From Allodiplogaster sudhausi (Eukaryota; Nematoda; Chromadorea; Rhabditida; Diplogasteridae): a stretch of 64,000 nucleotides of DNA. Position 1 is the first letter of the stretch. Every line of letters begins with the position of its first letter. The stretch covers positions 297,501 to 361,500 of the forward strand of contig CALZFC010000303.1 in NCBI GenBank assembly GCA_945643635.1. The letters are read 5' to 3'. Shown in pieces: positions 16,115-28,829 of the stretch. Under the pieces are notes generated by a model. It did no database searches, had not been told where the DNA came from, and was given only the letters and a program-made list of their open reading frames with translations. The position numbers and the translations under genes were made by a program.

Positions 16115-18337
16115 ATGGAGGCGAAAGTGTCAAGGCTAGGGCCTCCTTCTATCATTAAGCAGATATTGGAATCCATTTATCTTAGCCAAATGAAATGATA
16201 AACCTGACCCGATGCTCTTCTTATTTCTATTTCTTTCGCTCGATTACGGTATCCTGTTCAAGTACATACAATTGTTTTGCAATTACTATCGTTTACGAAA
16301 ATCTTTGACTCTCATCCTATGAATCTTATTTTACTTCTTGTGTCGAATTGGTAAAAAACCTCATCCATACCTCCTTCCGCTTATCCTTGCTATTTCTTGC
16401 AAAAATGTTCTCGTTCAGAAGATGTTTTCCTTGCGGTGCTGGCTTTTCGATTGATCCACCCAAGGATTCTCACAATTATAGGAACATTAAAAAACACATA
16501 CAATGTCAAAAAAGATTTAAAAAAGAGGATTATCTAGTGATTCTGTCTCGTATTTTCTTTATTTTTTTATTTTTTGCAGAAGAGAAGTGCAGTGAATGTT
16601 CTTGGCATGTTACATTGTTTTTTTATGGAACTATATTGTTTGGCTTGCTCATCTTTTTTCATGTTTAATCAGTCTTTGTTACCTATGTTCTATTGTGTTC
16701 TTTGATAATTCATTGTTGACTTAATGTCTTATCTCTCTTTTTCTATGTGTAGTTAGCCAAAAAGAACGCCATATACGGTTGTTGAAATCGAAACTTTCAC
16801 TTTTGTTACAAGTATACCAAAATTTTGTTCTAACAAGTTCCTAGCATATTGCTTCCTTAATCCCCCAACAATTATTGAATCCCGTTATATTCACTAGGAT
16901 TCTCCGATTTCAGGTCTACTTAATTCGTGGATGTTTCCATTTTGTTACTGCATTAGGTGAATAGAAGTAGTGGCTAGTAAAGATAAATGTTGTACAAAGA
17001 CGTGAGGACGGGAAAGAATGAGATGGATAGAAATGCTTGGAGAGGGCAAGACTATCAGAGGGTGAGAGAGCAGAGTGAAGGGGAATAACACGGAAATAAG
17101 AGATATATAAGAAAGGGAGAGGGGTGAAGACGGGGCAAGAGATCGGTTAAGGAAAAAATGAGAGAGAGAGAGAACGATGTGGGGAATGAGAAGGAGTGAG
17201 AGAGCGAGGAAAGAGAGAGTCAGAGAGAGAGAATGTGAGATGTGGAATGATAGTGAGTGAGCGATCTGGAGAAAGAGACGGAGTGGGAGAGAGAGCGCGA
17301 TGTAGGGAAATGTAGGGAAAGTGCGTGTGAATGAAAGAATAAGGAGAGAGAGAGAGGGAGAGAGAGAGAGAGAGAGTGACTACGAGAGATGGAATAATCA
17401 TTCCTCAATAATGCCGTTTCCACGCTTCTCATGTGTCATGTTCTATCTATAATTGCGTTCGGTATCAGTCTTCAGTCCTATCGGTTACAAGACAATCCAA
17501 TTCTCGGTTATTACGATTATTGTGAGAAATTTGAAGGCCGATATATTTTGTTGAACTCTCTGTTTTCGGTTAAACAGTTCCTTTGAAATCTCTGTTCACT
17601 GGTCATTGTAATCTGTTGGAGCAATTCGAATAGGTACTGAGTATTTATTCGGTACTAAAAAGGCAGGAAAGAAGACTCGCAGCAGGAAACGAGAGAAATG
17701 TTCGTTAGGAATTTGTTCGCTCCTGGGTAGGCAGCAGAAAGAAATAGCACGAAACTTCGCGTACTTTGTTTCGTCAACGGGAAAATGAAATTGTCAACCC
17801 TAACAGAACAATGGGGCATTGTCCTTCCTCGAAATTGTTCTAACCTAATTGTAAGATTCCACTTGTGTACGCTAAGAGGTTTCGTAAGATTTCCTAATGA
17901 GAACAATGAGACTTATCTTCTTCATATTTCATTGAAACTAAAAGGCAAATTTCTTGACTAATCAGAAGGCAAACAATCGGAAATCTAAATGAAAGCTGGT
18001 TCAAGTAGATTCTAATGACCTTCAAAACGAAAAAAAACCAACAAAAAAAATCTCAATAGCACTCGGTGTATTTTAAACAAAATAAATCTCTTTAGCGTAA
18101 GAACGGAGACACTGGCACGGGGTAGGGCTATTTTAGCACAAAAAAATTATCGATATTACAGGGTGTGATAAAACCGTCTGGAACACTCTTCGTTTTGTAC
18201 GATTGCACTGAGAAAGAGTGCATGAAATGGGAAGAACTAGAAAGAGAAGAAAGGTCTATGGTTTGAGCTGGTGGCTTTGTATGAGATCTCTATTTTAAGA
18301 GTTCTGTAACCCTTCTAATCTTGGCTTCCTGACCCTA
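16115..18337. other. convergent 3' intergenic region
   Basis: Lies between the stop codons of the BFR1-like gene (plus) and the phosphatidylserine synthase gene (minus). Mostly AT-rich, with a GA-rich tract at 17150-17390. A 106-codon frame at 16348-16668 is AT-rich and phenylalanine-rich and was not accepted as a gene. Confidence 0.5.
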
Positions 18338-19373
18338 TCAATCGGACACGAACTCGGATTCTGATGCCAATCCAAGTCGCTTCCTCCTCGCCTTGACATC
18401 CCAGTGGATAAGGCCGAGGTTCTCGTACGAGGAATCCACGTAGAAGTGACGCAGTTCACCGCCCACTTTCTCTGCTCGCGTCGCCTGAAAACTCTCTAAT
18501 TTTAGTTTCGGCTTCTAACCCCTTTTGCTTTGATTCAGAATAAGTACGATAGACATTTTTCTTTAAGAATTAAAAATATTAAAATAACCACGAGTTAAAA
18601 ACCCAGAATAATCAAGGCTGAGACGGAATAAAACTGACAGAAACATTGTGTGCCCACCACACGGAGAACCAGATCGCACAAAACGTTCCGACCACCTGGA
18701 AAGAAAGGGAATTCAGACCATCGTTAATAGAAGAAGAAAAAACAAATCTTCCCTGCAAAATTCGGCAGGCAATCAAGTATTTTTTCACCTAATTTTGTTA
18801 TTAATATTAATTTATATATTGAGAAAATACTTGGCCTATGCCAATTCACAGAAGTGAAACTCACCAAAATGACGATCCACACAGCGATCCAAGTGAGTTG
18901 CACTGCGGGCAGCATGTGACGGCCAAACTTGACGCAAACTGCTGCCTGGAATATTGGTTCACTAAAGCAGGAGTTGAAATATTGAATAAAAAAGCCTTCG
19001 TACTCTTTAGAGATTCGAATTCTCTCTCTCGCTCTTTCTCTCTCTCTCTCCACTTCTTCCTCCACCCTCCTCTCTCCTGGCCATATTATCTTTCTCTCTT
19101 ATCCTTCCCCCCTCCTTTTATTTCTTCCTCAGCCAATCCCTCCCTCTTTCTCTCTCTCTCTCTCTCGCCACAATCCCATTCCCAACCTCCAGAGCAGTGA
19201 CTGCGCAGTACACCCAGCACTGCATTCCCAGTCGTTTCACGAGCGGATCCGTTGCGAACAGGTAGAACTGCCTGTATGAAGGGAGATAAGAGATGGACAT
19301 ATGTATTCCTTTCTTGCATCTCTTTCTATCACTCTTCTATTTTATCACTTTCTTTGTCACTTATCTCTTTTAC

Positions 19374-19419
<46 letters not shown>

Positions 19420-20294
19420 CTCCCCTCTCTCTCCCACCTAATAGTAGGAGCAGAGATGAGTCCGAAGAGTATAATCCTCCAAAAGACGACAGGATGCGCT
19501 GTGTCCACTGCGAAGATGTGCTTGACGAAGAAAGTGTTCAGCTCAGTTGCCTGCATGAAATAATTTTTCCTTCTTGATACATAAAATTAGAAATACTAGA
19601 AAATTGAAAATTTATTGAAGAAAGAAAAAAAAAAGTTGCACCGATAATGAACAATATTTGTTATAACTATACATTCTATAACTGTTTTAAAGCAATAAAT
19701 AAAATATAACAAAAAGGTATAGACTTACCAGCCAAATGAGCACAAAGATTATGAGTACGCCCGTCCTTCTCAGCGAGTTCAACCAGTCCACTCGCATCCA
19801 GCTCTCTGGAGTGAACTGCAGCACGGCACGCTTCACCTTTCCGCGCGTTCCTTTGATGTTCCTGGGGAAGGGGGATACGATACATTGATAAAACATTTCT
19901 CTATGGATACGGAACTTTGAAAATAATGAAGAATTGAAGTACTATATTATAATAATAAAGCATAATAATATAGTAGGATAAAAGGAAAGCGCAACAGTTG
20001 CAAGCGTAGGATAGTAATTAGAAGAGGGAACAGGCTAGCTAAACCCCACAAAAGTTGTAAAACATCAAGCTTTAGAACATTAATACAGATTTTTTTCTAT
20101 TCCTTTTTTTATTTTATTTATATTTATAATAACTCTTCTAACTTGATGCTTTCCCAATGAAATCGGCGCATCTCGAGGAAGCGGCAGATCTGAAGGCCGA
20201 ACCAGATGCCAATCCCATTGCAGATAACAATGTCGATCAGAATCGCGTCCCACCAACACTCTTGGAAGTTCGGCAGCAGGTGGGTGAAGACTAC

Positions 20295-20329
<35 letters not shown>

Positions 20330-20455
20330 ATATGAGAGAAAAGAAACGACAGAGAGAGGGATAGAGGGCGAGAGAAAGAGAGGGTGGGAGAGGGCAAGAG
20401 AGGGAGAGAGATCTAGAGACTAAATTAAGTGAAGCAAAGGGAACAAGAGTTAGAA

Positions 20456-20515
<60 letters not shown>

Positions 20516-21729
20516 TAGAGAGAGAGCAAGTTTCGAGGGAACAGAGATCTGTACCTGACTGACTTTCTGGTATGGAAAGACTACCTAGCAATAAAGTGTG
20601 TTATGCTGAATACAACAGTGAGAACAAGTCTCTTAAACAGCATTTCTGCCTTGAACAGCTTTGGAAGAAGAAAAAAGAATAATCAGATATTCAATAAAGC
20701 AATAACTCTACCTCTGTCAGCTCCCACGCGATGGAAATGTACCAGCAGATTGGCCCGTGTCGGATAAGAATTGCCTGAGGAAACGATTACCGAGTATGGG
20801 ATTTAGAATAAATATCAAAAAATTCAAATTTTTTTAGTTGCAAAAGGTGTAATTAAAAAAATACAAATAGATAAATATTTAACAAAGAATAATAATAAGT
20901 AAAGATAAATAAATAATAAACAAACAGGATTTTGAATAATATTTCAACAAACTTTCATCGTCCAGCCTAGGAAGTGGCCAATCGCGAAAATATCAAAGTT
21001 GTCTAGAAATCTTTCGAGAGTCAGATCAGAGCAATTGACGGCGTATTCCTGAAGTTTACATTTTTTTTCTAACAATAACAAAAATATGTGCTAATGGTAA
21101 GATAAAATAAATAAAAGTAAAAAATAATTTTGTAGCTAAAAGAACCACTAATGCCAACAACAAACTACTAGTACTACAGGAACGGGAAAAAACATTGATC
21201 AAATTATGCATGACTGTAGCACGTTAACTACGAATAAACCTTGATTCTTTTTTTTTAATAAATAAAATACCTTTTCGACGAGTTTATCGCGGCTCAGCCC
21301 GTTTGGATCCAACCACGAGAGTACCTCAAAGTAAATTAGATTTTTCCTCACTGCACACAGTATTACTTTTTTTAAAGGAAGGCTTTCACCACCACAACCA
21401 CAGTAAAAAAAAAGTTTCTGTTAAATTTATTCGAATTAAGATGTTAACCATAGCATATACCGTATTATGCAGACCGGGATAAACTTGAGCCGTTGTATAA
21501 TTTCAAAGCGAATTTGGTAATTTAAAAAATCACCAAAGAGTCGCTTTCAATGGAAACATAATACTCCATGTAACATTTAAATAGAATTACATTCATTCTT
21601 AGCTTACCTTCTTGACATCACCAAACGACTGGAAGAGCGTGAACATTAGAAGCATGGCATAGGCTACACTCAAACCGAAGACGACTCGCCAGAAGAGAGG
21701 GTGAGGGCGGATGAAGGGACCTGGAGAGG

Positions 21730-21768
<39 letters not shown>

Positions 21769-23530
21769 GAAGACGACGACGAGAGTGAGAAAGAGAAATT
21801 GAAGAGAGTGAGAGAGGGGGAAAATAAGAATAAAACGGAGAGAGAGAGACGGACAGAGAGGATAGAAAGAGAGATGGTACACGACTCGATTTGTTGATTA
21901 CACACAAATATGCAATCCTATAGAAACAAGGAGGGTGCTTGTGAGCGAGATAGAGAGAGGGGGATTATAATATGCTTTGTTTTAAAATTAAATTAAAATT
22001 TTTTCGTTAAGAAAGAAAATTACGCAGCAAAAAGCTGAAGCCTTTTAAAACTCATTGAAAACAGCACGTACCATTGGGGAAGACCATGGCGGAGACCATG
22101 AGGAAGAGTGTGAGAGTTCCCATGCAACCGTCGAAGATATTCTGCTCTGTCGACCGGTCCGTGGTATCTCCGCTAAAATAAAGTTATTAATTATTTAAAA
22201 AAAAATCATAACTACAACAAAATAATATACATAAATTATTCTTTCACTTAAAACCCCTTCAATTTAAATATCATTTTCACTGAATATAATGCCATAAACT
22301 AGCAATAAGATTTTTTTATGAAAACAAATAAAAAAATATTAAATTAGGTACAAATAAACAAACTTGATGAGAGCTTTGTAGATGAGAAATGCGCAAAGCC
22401 CAATGAGTACCGTAATCGTGTGGGGCTTGTACAGTACCTGAAGGGTTTCAGTGTGTACCTTACACATGTGCAAAAACAGACCAAGGCACAGCTCAAATGA
22501 CTCTGCTTCTTCTTCTTTTCATTTTTCTTTTCATAACAAAATGCAACGAAACCAACATCAAGAGTGATGTCGTCAACAACCCGCTCATTCATCATTTTCC
22601 AGTGAATCTGCTCGAGACGAGATCGCTTCCGGTGACGCTTTCCCTGGATGCTGCAAGGAAAATCGTGGAAAAAATTATATGTAAAAAAAAATATCTAGGA
22701 CAATAATTCGTACGCAATTTTTTTCTGATAGAAACAACTCTGATCTGAACACCATTCAAATTGAAACATAATAACTTATCAGAAATTAATCTCCAGAGCA
22801 TCGACGAAACGCTTTTGACCCTAACATGAAAAATAGTGTATATTATAGAGGATACTATTTCTTCCCTGATACAATTTAGGGTAGACCGGAGACTTCATAT
22901 TTGCGTACAACTAAAGCAGGGAGAATTCTCGCTCCCGCGAATGGGGAGAAAGAAGCTCACGGTGAGATCGGTGGAGAGAAAGAAGTTGAGGGTAAACTTG
23001 ACTGACTCCTCTCCATTCGCTGCCGCATCCCCGATTCGGTCTCCCCTCTGCTCTCTCTCCGTCTCGTCGTCTCCCTCTTCGTCTTCTTCGTCCTCTGCAT
23101 CCTCGCCGGCGGGATGCTGAAAAAAAAACTAGAAAATAAAGCCAAAATACTTATAAATAGGAAAATAAATTCAAATAACCTGACGTTTCCTTAAAAATAT
23201 ACTGAATATTAATACCTCATTTTATTTACTCTGTGAGAGATCATATGATTAGTCAATGGAAGCGGGAAACAAAGCATGCTAGCAGATAACTTCCACTTTT
23301 GTTTAAAGGAAAAACAAATAAAAGAACAGCTGTTGTTAGAGAAAATAGCCACGAACCCTGCTGCCTTGTTCCTGAATGCGAACGCGTCTTCTGAGCTGCG
23401 AGCCACGGCTGTTATCCGACTGCGTCGATTGGAGAACACTGGACGAGGACGCCTTCGTCGTGGACGGCTCTCCACTTTCAGATGGCACAGCCATATGGCA
23501 CCCAAAAGAATCAAGTGACTTTCCAATCAT
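18338..23530 (-). CDS. pssy-1: phosphatidylserine synthase (base-exchange type, PTDSS1/2 family)
   Basis: Sixteen exons: 23530-23357, 23116-22961, 22643-22557, 22437-22364, 22172-22072, 21720-21608, 21324-21271, 21048-20953, 20774-20712, 20294-20143, 19861-19729, 19550-19438, 19271-19187, 18945-18865, 18695-18639 and 18484-18338. The total is 1686 nt, 561 aa. It exchanges serine for the head group of PC or PE in the ER/MAM membrane. Family blocks in order include VVDDITLD, YKPHTITVL, RPHPLFWRVVFGLSV, EYAVNC, HLLPNFQECWWDAILIDI, CNGIGIWFGLQICRFLEMR, KRAVLQFTPESW, ATELNTFFVKHIFA and QCWVYCAVTALE, as in human PTDSS1/2 throughout. Multiple hydrophobic segments are present. The first about 110 residues are acidic/Ser-rich and poorly conserved. 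The next in-frame ATG is at 23494 and may be the true start. Exon 3 could use an upstream AG but only the AG at 22644 keeps frame. Confidence 0.96.
20297..20525. repeat. (GA)n microsatellite tracts in intron 9 of phosphatidylserine synthase
   Basis: A GA run begins within 3 bp of the acceptor of exon 10 (20294 on the minus strand), so the pre-mRNA reads (CU)n then CAG. A second run is at 20457-20526. Similar tracts sit at 21728-21770, just upstream of exon 6, and (in the opposite orientation) at 19022-19165 and 19378-19420. Confidence 0.9.
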
Positions 23531-26317
23531 GAAAAGATATGAGAAACGAGGCCGATTCGTTATTAATCATCGAAGAATGATCAGTTAAATAATGCACTGA
23601 ATAAATAGAAGGTAATGAAATTATCGCCAATTCATGGCTTGATAAAAGTGAATGAGCCAAACGGAGAAAGCGTGGCGAAATCTAAGTCGTTTTAAAGTAC
23701 GTCACTAAGCAAAGTCTCTTCGAGAACAGCGATAAGCGAAAGATGCAAAGCAACGAAATTGTAGATGATCAAGAACCAGAACAGCCACATCGTACGTGAA
23801 TTAGAAGAACTTGGCGCGAAGAAACGAGATTACGTAAACAACAGAACATCTATTAGCCGGTCCTGGTCATGAAAGGGCGCTCCAATAACATGGCCATGAC
23901 AGAACCAGCCATCATGCCCCCACGTCACCGTTCTCTTTATACTTCTATGTTTTTAAAATGCTTCTATTTTCGCTTTCATTCGGAAGAAATTTTCTGACTC
24001 ACTCGGCATTTTCCGATTCCGTCGCAGATATTGGACTTGACGCATCAACAATGTCGGCATTACTCATTTAAAAAAACAACATTAAAACTGTCTTTTTCTC
24101 TGAAATCATTCTTTATTTCAAAAAGGAAATAGCAAAACGAACGAAAGAACGACAGAACACATTTCATTGCAAGGGTACAAGTACAAGCTAGTGAAGGAAG
24201 TCTATTTACATCTTCTAGCTCTCGTCGAGCACGAAATGGCGAGAAATGGAGACAAGACAAGGAAGGAATAAGGGCGGGATAATCCGCTATAATCTTTATG
24301 AAGTCAAGCAATCCGCAGATATCCGTGCTATATACCCAAATTAGATGTACTCTGATACCCATCTATTATCTGGAAGCGGTAGAAGAAGAAGCTATTATAC
24401 GAATTCGCTGATGATTAGTCACTCATTTCAATTGACAGGGACTTTCCAGCGAATCAGCATTCAGAACACAAGTTGGAAAGTTCAAGTAAGCCCTTACGGA
24501 AATCAATCATGAAAATAGCATCAACGAGCATAACATACGAACTATAAAATATCGAAAGGTTATCACACTCTGTGGACCAGAGGACAACAACTATTGTCAG
24601 TTGTTAGACCCCCGACAGAATAAGAGGGATGTGGAGGTTACTGAAAAGGAAAGGAGAGAGAGAGAGAGAAGATAGAGAGAGAGAAAAGTAAAAAGAGAGA
24701 TAAACGGAAGGGAGGGAGAGAGAGTAAGAAAAAGAGATTAAAATAGAGAGAGAGAGAGCAGAGAGAAAAAGATAGATGGACGTCAATGCTAAGCATTAAC
24801 AATTCTCGTTCTCGCTTAGACATGTAAGACACCAGGCCTACCATGTACATAAACAATGACAGAATATATTTACGACATAGATACGTCCACGAAAAAGGAA
24901 TGTGTATAGAGACAGAGAGAGAGAGACAGACAGAGACAGAGACATAGAGAGAGAGAGGGAGAGGGAGAGAGAGACGTAACAGAATTGAACTGCGCACTGT
25001 AAGCGAATATAGAAACTAACTGAAAGTGATAACAAAAACATACAATGGCTGATATGATTTGAAATCGCCAACTTTTGCTTCATTTTAGCTTATAAATCTA
25101 ATCGCAGGGGGGGGGGGTGAAATTCATCCACTTTTCCTAATCGCTCACTTCAACCCTGGATGTGACCATATCAGCTCACATGACTACAAATTAGTTTTTA
25201 TCGTTTCCTGCGGTTCACTTCTCTCTTTATCTCACCATCTCTTCCTCTCTACATGCTGCTCCCTCTATCTCTCTCTCTTTGCCCTCTCTCTTCTCCCTCT
25301 CTCATCCTCCAGTCCACTATTTATAAGGTTCACGAGTCCAAAGAGCGCTCTCTTCTCAACCGGAATGGCCAGTAACTTCATCTTCCCTTCTTTCCATTTC
25401 CATGCAATCCGCTCTCTCCCACGCCTGGTCATCAATTCAAAGTGCGTGTCTTCGCTGCAATCGACTTGTCTGCTTTACACTCTCCCTCTTTCTCTCTCGT
25501 CCCTTTCTCAAATTCTCTCTCTCTCTCTCTCTCACTGTTTTCCTTACCTCTCCCCCACGCTATCACTTCTACCCAATCTCTCCCCCTTCTTCTTCCTTTC
25601 CCGCCTCTATTTCTAGCCATACTCCCCTTTCCCTGCCAATAGCACAACTACAATTCCAGTCCAGACAGCGGAAGCAGCAGACAATCAGAGAGACATGCAT
25701 CTGGCTGGAAGATGTAGACAAAAAAGACTGAGAGAGAGAAAGAAAAAAAAAGAGAGATATTGCGAGAGAAAGAGAAGACACAGAGAGAGAGAGACATAGA
25801 GACAGAGAGACAAAGAGACCTGGAAAGAGAAAGCAACTAAGAAGCTGCTGAAAACGGAAGCGAGGAGCAATTATACAGGATACCAGAAAGACAAAGAATT
25901 CCGATGCAAAAATGAGCTTTCGCTGAAGGTTTGTACCAAAAGAACAGAAATAGCACTGCCGGGTGTAATATATAAATAAGAGAATTTTCTCGAGAGCACT
26001 TTTAATCCCTGGGAATTGACAACATGCGGGGAACGCTATCCGGAGCCACTAGTAAGGAATCTGTCACACTACACTTTCTTCTTGCTAACATGTGCTTTTT
26101 TTTAAACCAGAGAGGATTGCGGTTAATTGCTGTTAAAAATGATGATAAATATTTTCAAGTTTAAAGAAGGCTATATGTATATGTATAAATACGGAAGAGC
26201 GCACCATAATATATCTACAATCAATGAATGACTCATAAACTGAAATCCTACAGTAAGCACCGGGAGTGGGCGTGGCCTCGACCCTGAATCAGGGGTAGGC
26301 GTGGCTTCGACCCTGAA
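23531..26317. other. intergenic region between phosphatidylserine synthase and EDEM genes
   Basis: Carries the upstream region of the synthase gene and the 3' flank of the EDEM gene. GA/CT-rich tracts occupy about 24650-24980 and 25230-25830. No coding segment with splice borders was found. A 31-bp block containing GCGTGGCYTCGACCCTGAAT is tandemly duplicated at about 26266-26326 and overlaps the EDEM stop codon. Confidence 0.5.
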
Positions 26318-28061
26318 TCAGGCAGCAGGCACCCGCATGCATGGAATGGAGTCATCGCGTACTGTACACCGAACTCGTGTCAGTTCACCCGTAAGACCGA
26401 GCAGAGGATCTAAAATGAGACAAGATGAATTGTTGATAATTACAATCACTAACCGAAAACTATTGCTTATCATTTTTTAAATGTTTGTCATGCCATCACA
26501 GTATTATCACTATAACTATTTATACTTATTATGTTGTTCATTTAACAAAGATACATGTTGTGTGTTGTCAGACAAGTTGAAAGGAAACACTCGGTTCCCA
26601 CACCCAAATGAGGGCCTGCACAAAAGCATTTATAATCTTCAGTTTGAATAAATCTCGTTGCATTGACCAAGCAAAGTGTTTGCTCTACCGTACCCGGCAT
26701 AAGATACTGTAGCTCGGTGGATCGGAGCGCGCCGATGAGCAGGTCCGTGATCGGATCGGGCTTGACGGCGAGGCCAAGAGCTCCGTAGGCCGCAGAGCGG
26801 ACGAGGTTGAGGAAGGCAAAGCTGAAGTTAAATGGAAATTATGACATCATCATTTTTTTTTAAATATTAATAAGATGTCTCCAAAGATAAAGAAATAATA
26901 AAACAACAAATAAAATATGAACTAATAAACATAAGAAACCGTGCATCCCGCGAAGCGAATTCTGCAATATCTTCAATGTGGTTAATATGCCGCTCAACAA
27001 TCTGAAAGAAAGAAAGAAAAAATGAATATCCCACTAATTTTTTTCCTAGGTATATAAATAAAATAAATGCATACCCCCTGATGCTCGATCGGCTCGCTAT
27101 CCGTGGAGACTTTTCCAAAGCGGAAACCAAAGATCACAGTTCTTCCTTCGTCTTCCACACGCACAACGAGACCGTCTTCTTCAGAGCATTTCTAAAAAAT
27201 ATATATACTTATTAATATTTTTACAAAATTAAAGAAGTCAAAAAGAGACAAGTGAGCCCTAGAGAATTAGGGCCGTCCGAATTAATAATTTTCTTTTTGC
27301 AATAAGCTATTATTTCCATAATCCTTTCCTCCCCTGCATACGGGTAGAGACATTCACGAAGAACATTAGTTTTTGAAAAAGTAATAGTCTATTTTCGCCT
27401 GGTCCAATCTTCCTTTTTAAGGTCCGTCCTTTATGAACAGAGTTAAACATTCTTTTAAAATTTTGTTAATAAACTATAACGAAAAAAGAAATTCACAAAC
27501 TTCAATCTCGTTCGAAAGCTCAAAGGCGTTGATTCCATCATTAAGGCGTTTGGCAAATAAAAAGTCTGTAAATGTAAGAATAATGTGCCAACCAACGGAA
27601 TAAATTTAATATGTTGTAAAAAATCACAGCAAAATAAAATATAACTGATGGTTAAAATAAATTTGAAGAAAAGAAAATCATTCGCAAAAAACGATTGACT
27701 AACGTGGATTCAGAGGCTGCCTTCCAATTGATACCGTAACCGGCTCGTTTCGTTTAAGCGCCTAAAATATATTCCAATGTATTCATCTAGATATCTTTGA
27801 GTGAGCAATAAATCAAGGAATAGGAAGAGGATATTAATTTTTTTTTTAGAAATGATGTATATAGCCATGCTAATATAATTGCTGTATTGATCTTTCAATT
27901 AATATATAAAAGGTATAATATGATATTCCAACCGCGAGAAGGAGTTCGCCCTCCGCACGGAAGAGAAAGACGGTCGGCACGAAGATGTCCTCTTCGCCCT
28001 TCTCACCAGACATCGAGAAAGCAGGCGTGCGCAACCAGGCTGTGCCCTCTTGATGATCTGA

Positions 28062-28110
<49 letters not shown>

Positions 28111-28153
28111 GGAGACAAAGAGGGAGAGAAGGAGAGCAAAGTAGAAAGAGAGG

Positions 28154-28184
<31 letters not shown>

Positions 28185-28223
28185 GGAGACAAAGAGGGAG
28201 AGAAGGAGAGCAAAGGAGAAAGA

Positions 28224-28266
<43 letters not shown>

Positions 28267-28343
28267 GGAGACAAAGAGGGAGAGAAGGAGAGCAAAGGAG
28301 AAAGAGAGGGAGAGAGAGAGAGAAGGAGAGCAAAGGAGAAAGA

Positions 28344-28390
<47 letters not shown>

Positions 28391-28429
28391 GGAGACAAAG
28401 AGGGAGAGAAGGAGAGCAAAGGAGAAAGA

Positions 28430-28475
<46 letters not shown>

Positions 28476-28525
28476 GAGAGAAAGGAGAAGACAAAGAGGG
28501 AGAGAAGGAGAGCAAAGGAGAAAGA

Positions 28526-28578
<53 letters not shown>

Positions 28579-28617
28579 GGAGACAAAGAGGGAGAGAAGG
28601 AGAGCAAAGGAGAAAGA

Positions 28618-28662
<45 letters not shown>

Positions 28663-28701
28663 GGAGACAAAGAGGGAGAGAAGGAGAGCAAAGGAGAAAG
28701 A

Positions 28702-28744
<43 letters not shown>

Positions 28745-28783
28745 GGAGACAAAGAGGGAGAGAAGGAGAGCAAAGGAGAAAGA

Positions 28784-28829
<46 letters not shown>

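Noticed and set aside
16348..16668. 106-codon frame with some cysteines and hydrophobic stretches
   Set aside because: AT-rich composition like the surrounding spacer, no splice context, no recognised family and no supporting copy.
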